Under the pieces are notes generated by a model. It searched no databases and was not told where the DNA came from. It saw nothing but the letters and a program-made list of their open reading frames with translations. The position numbers and the translations under genes are program-made. A stretch of DNA of 6,100 nucleotides from contig CALVWH010000073.1 of NCBI GenBank assembly GCA_944364705.1, positions 1 through 6,100 of the forward strand, given 5' to 3'. Within the stretch, counting starts at the first letter, position 1. Each line of letters opens with the position of its first letter. Shown here piece after piece: positions 5,951 through 6,100 of the stretch. Source of the stretch: an uncultured Bacilli bacterium (lineage in GTDB: Bacteria; Bacillota_I; Bacilli_A; RF39; UBA660).

Positions 5951-6100
5951 TTGAATTTGCTGAATATCGTTTGTCGTCCTAATAATTAAAGAAGGAAATC
6001 TACAGTTTATAAATTCTGATTTTGCAATGGAAGTCAGTATCGAGAAAATAGCAGATCGACAATAGCAAGATCATCGCGCAGAATCGATAGAAGATAAGAA
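5951..6100 (-). pseudogene. Degraded or mis-sequenced 5' part of the TM287-like exporter gene
   Basis: The exporter reading frame continues upstream of 5950 with clear family homology: R-T-T-N-D-I-Q-Q-I-Q directly before the Met, S-L-I before it, then A-K-S-E-F and R-S-A-I-F-S further up. Unusual residues are mixed in (for example F-I-N-C-R-F-P where the family normally has a D-K-F-S-T-A-like stretch), and a TGA stop falls in frame at 6073-6071. Nine codons remain beyond it to the window edge, ending in a family-like S-S-x-x-S-A-R. No ATG, GTG or TTG start is available between the TGA and 5950. Either the gene is decaying, or this stretch has base errors such as occur at the end of an assembled contig. 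The intact ATPase domain downstream favours sequence error. At least TM1 would lie outside the window. Confidence 0.6.

Noticed and set aside
6071..6073. TGA read as tryptophan (Mollicutes code), making the exporter frame open to the window edge.
   Set aside because: All ten tryptophans checked in the other reading frames are TGG, which would be unexpected in an AT-rich genome using TGA for Trp. The family does not have a conserved Trp at this position as far as I recall. None of the five visible stop codons is TGA, so the point is not fully closed.
1..6100. Search for tRNA/rRNA genes, CRISPR repeats, insertion sequences, attachment sites, riboswitches or a defence cluster.
   Set aside because: Coding genes fill the window with gaps of about 100 bases or less. 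No repeat units, transposase or integrase motifs, tRNA arms or structured leaders were seen.

Overview
The window comes from a low-GC bacterium, most likely a Firmicutes/Bacilli-type lineage or a close relative of the Mollicutes. The evidence is AT-rich coding sequence, strong AGGAGG-type ribosome binding sites, consensus-like sigma-70/sigma-A promoters and protein sequences that read like that group. All ten tryptophans I could check are TGG, so the standard bacterial code applies. The species cannot be named from the sequence. Every gene lies on the minus strand, so transcription runs from right to left.

Right half (about 2799-6100): two adjacent genes encode the halves of a heterodimeric type I ABC exporter of the TM287/TM288 kind. 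The upstream half (4595 to beyond the right edge) has Asp in place of the catalytic Walker B Glu and Gln in place of the switch His. The downstream half (2799-4595) keeps Glu and His but has an altered ISQGQ signature. This is the complementary pattern expected of an asymmetric heterodimer with one competent and one degenerate ATP site. The genes overlap by one base (TAATG) and end at a strong intrinsic terminator at 2780-2807. The 5' part of the upstream half looks damaged: homology continues past the first Met to the window edge, but with odd residues and an in-frame TGA.

Middle (2097-2760): a monocistronic-looking gene with its own extended -10 promoter encodes a 200-residue protein of unknown function. 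It has a Cys-rich N-terminus and a Cys-Tyr-Ile-Thr-Thr-Ala motif. No terminator follows it.

Left half (1-2086): a promoter at 2058-2086 drives guanylate kinase (gmk), followed closely by an OmpR/PhoB-type response regulator and, with a 14-base overlap, a membrane sensor histidine kinase cut off by the left edge before its catalytic domains. The three look like one operon, which joins a housekeeping GMP kinase to a two-component signalling pair.

No RNA gene, CRISPR array, insertion sequence or other mobile element was seen, and no stretch over 300 bases lacks a gene. I did not find evidence for a new defence or mobile system. The points most worth a second look are the damaged exporter end, the gmk/two-component linkage and the unknown CYITTA-motif protein.
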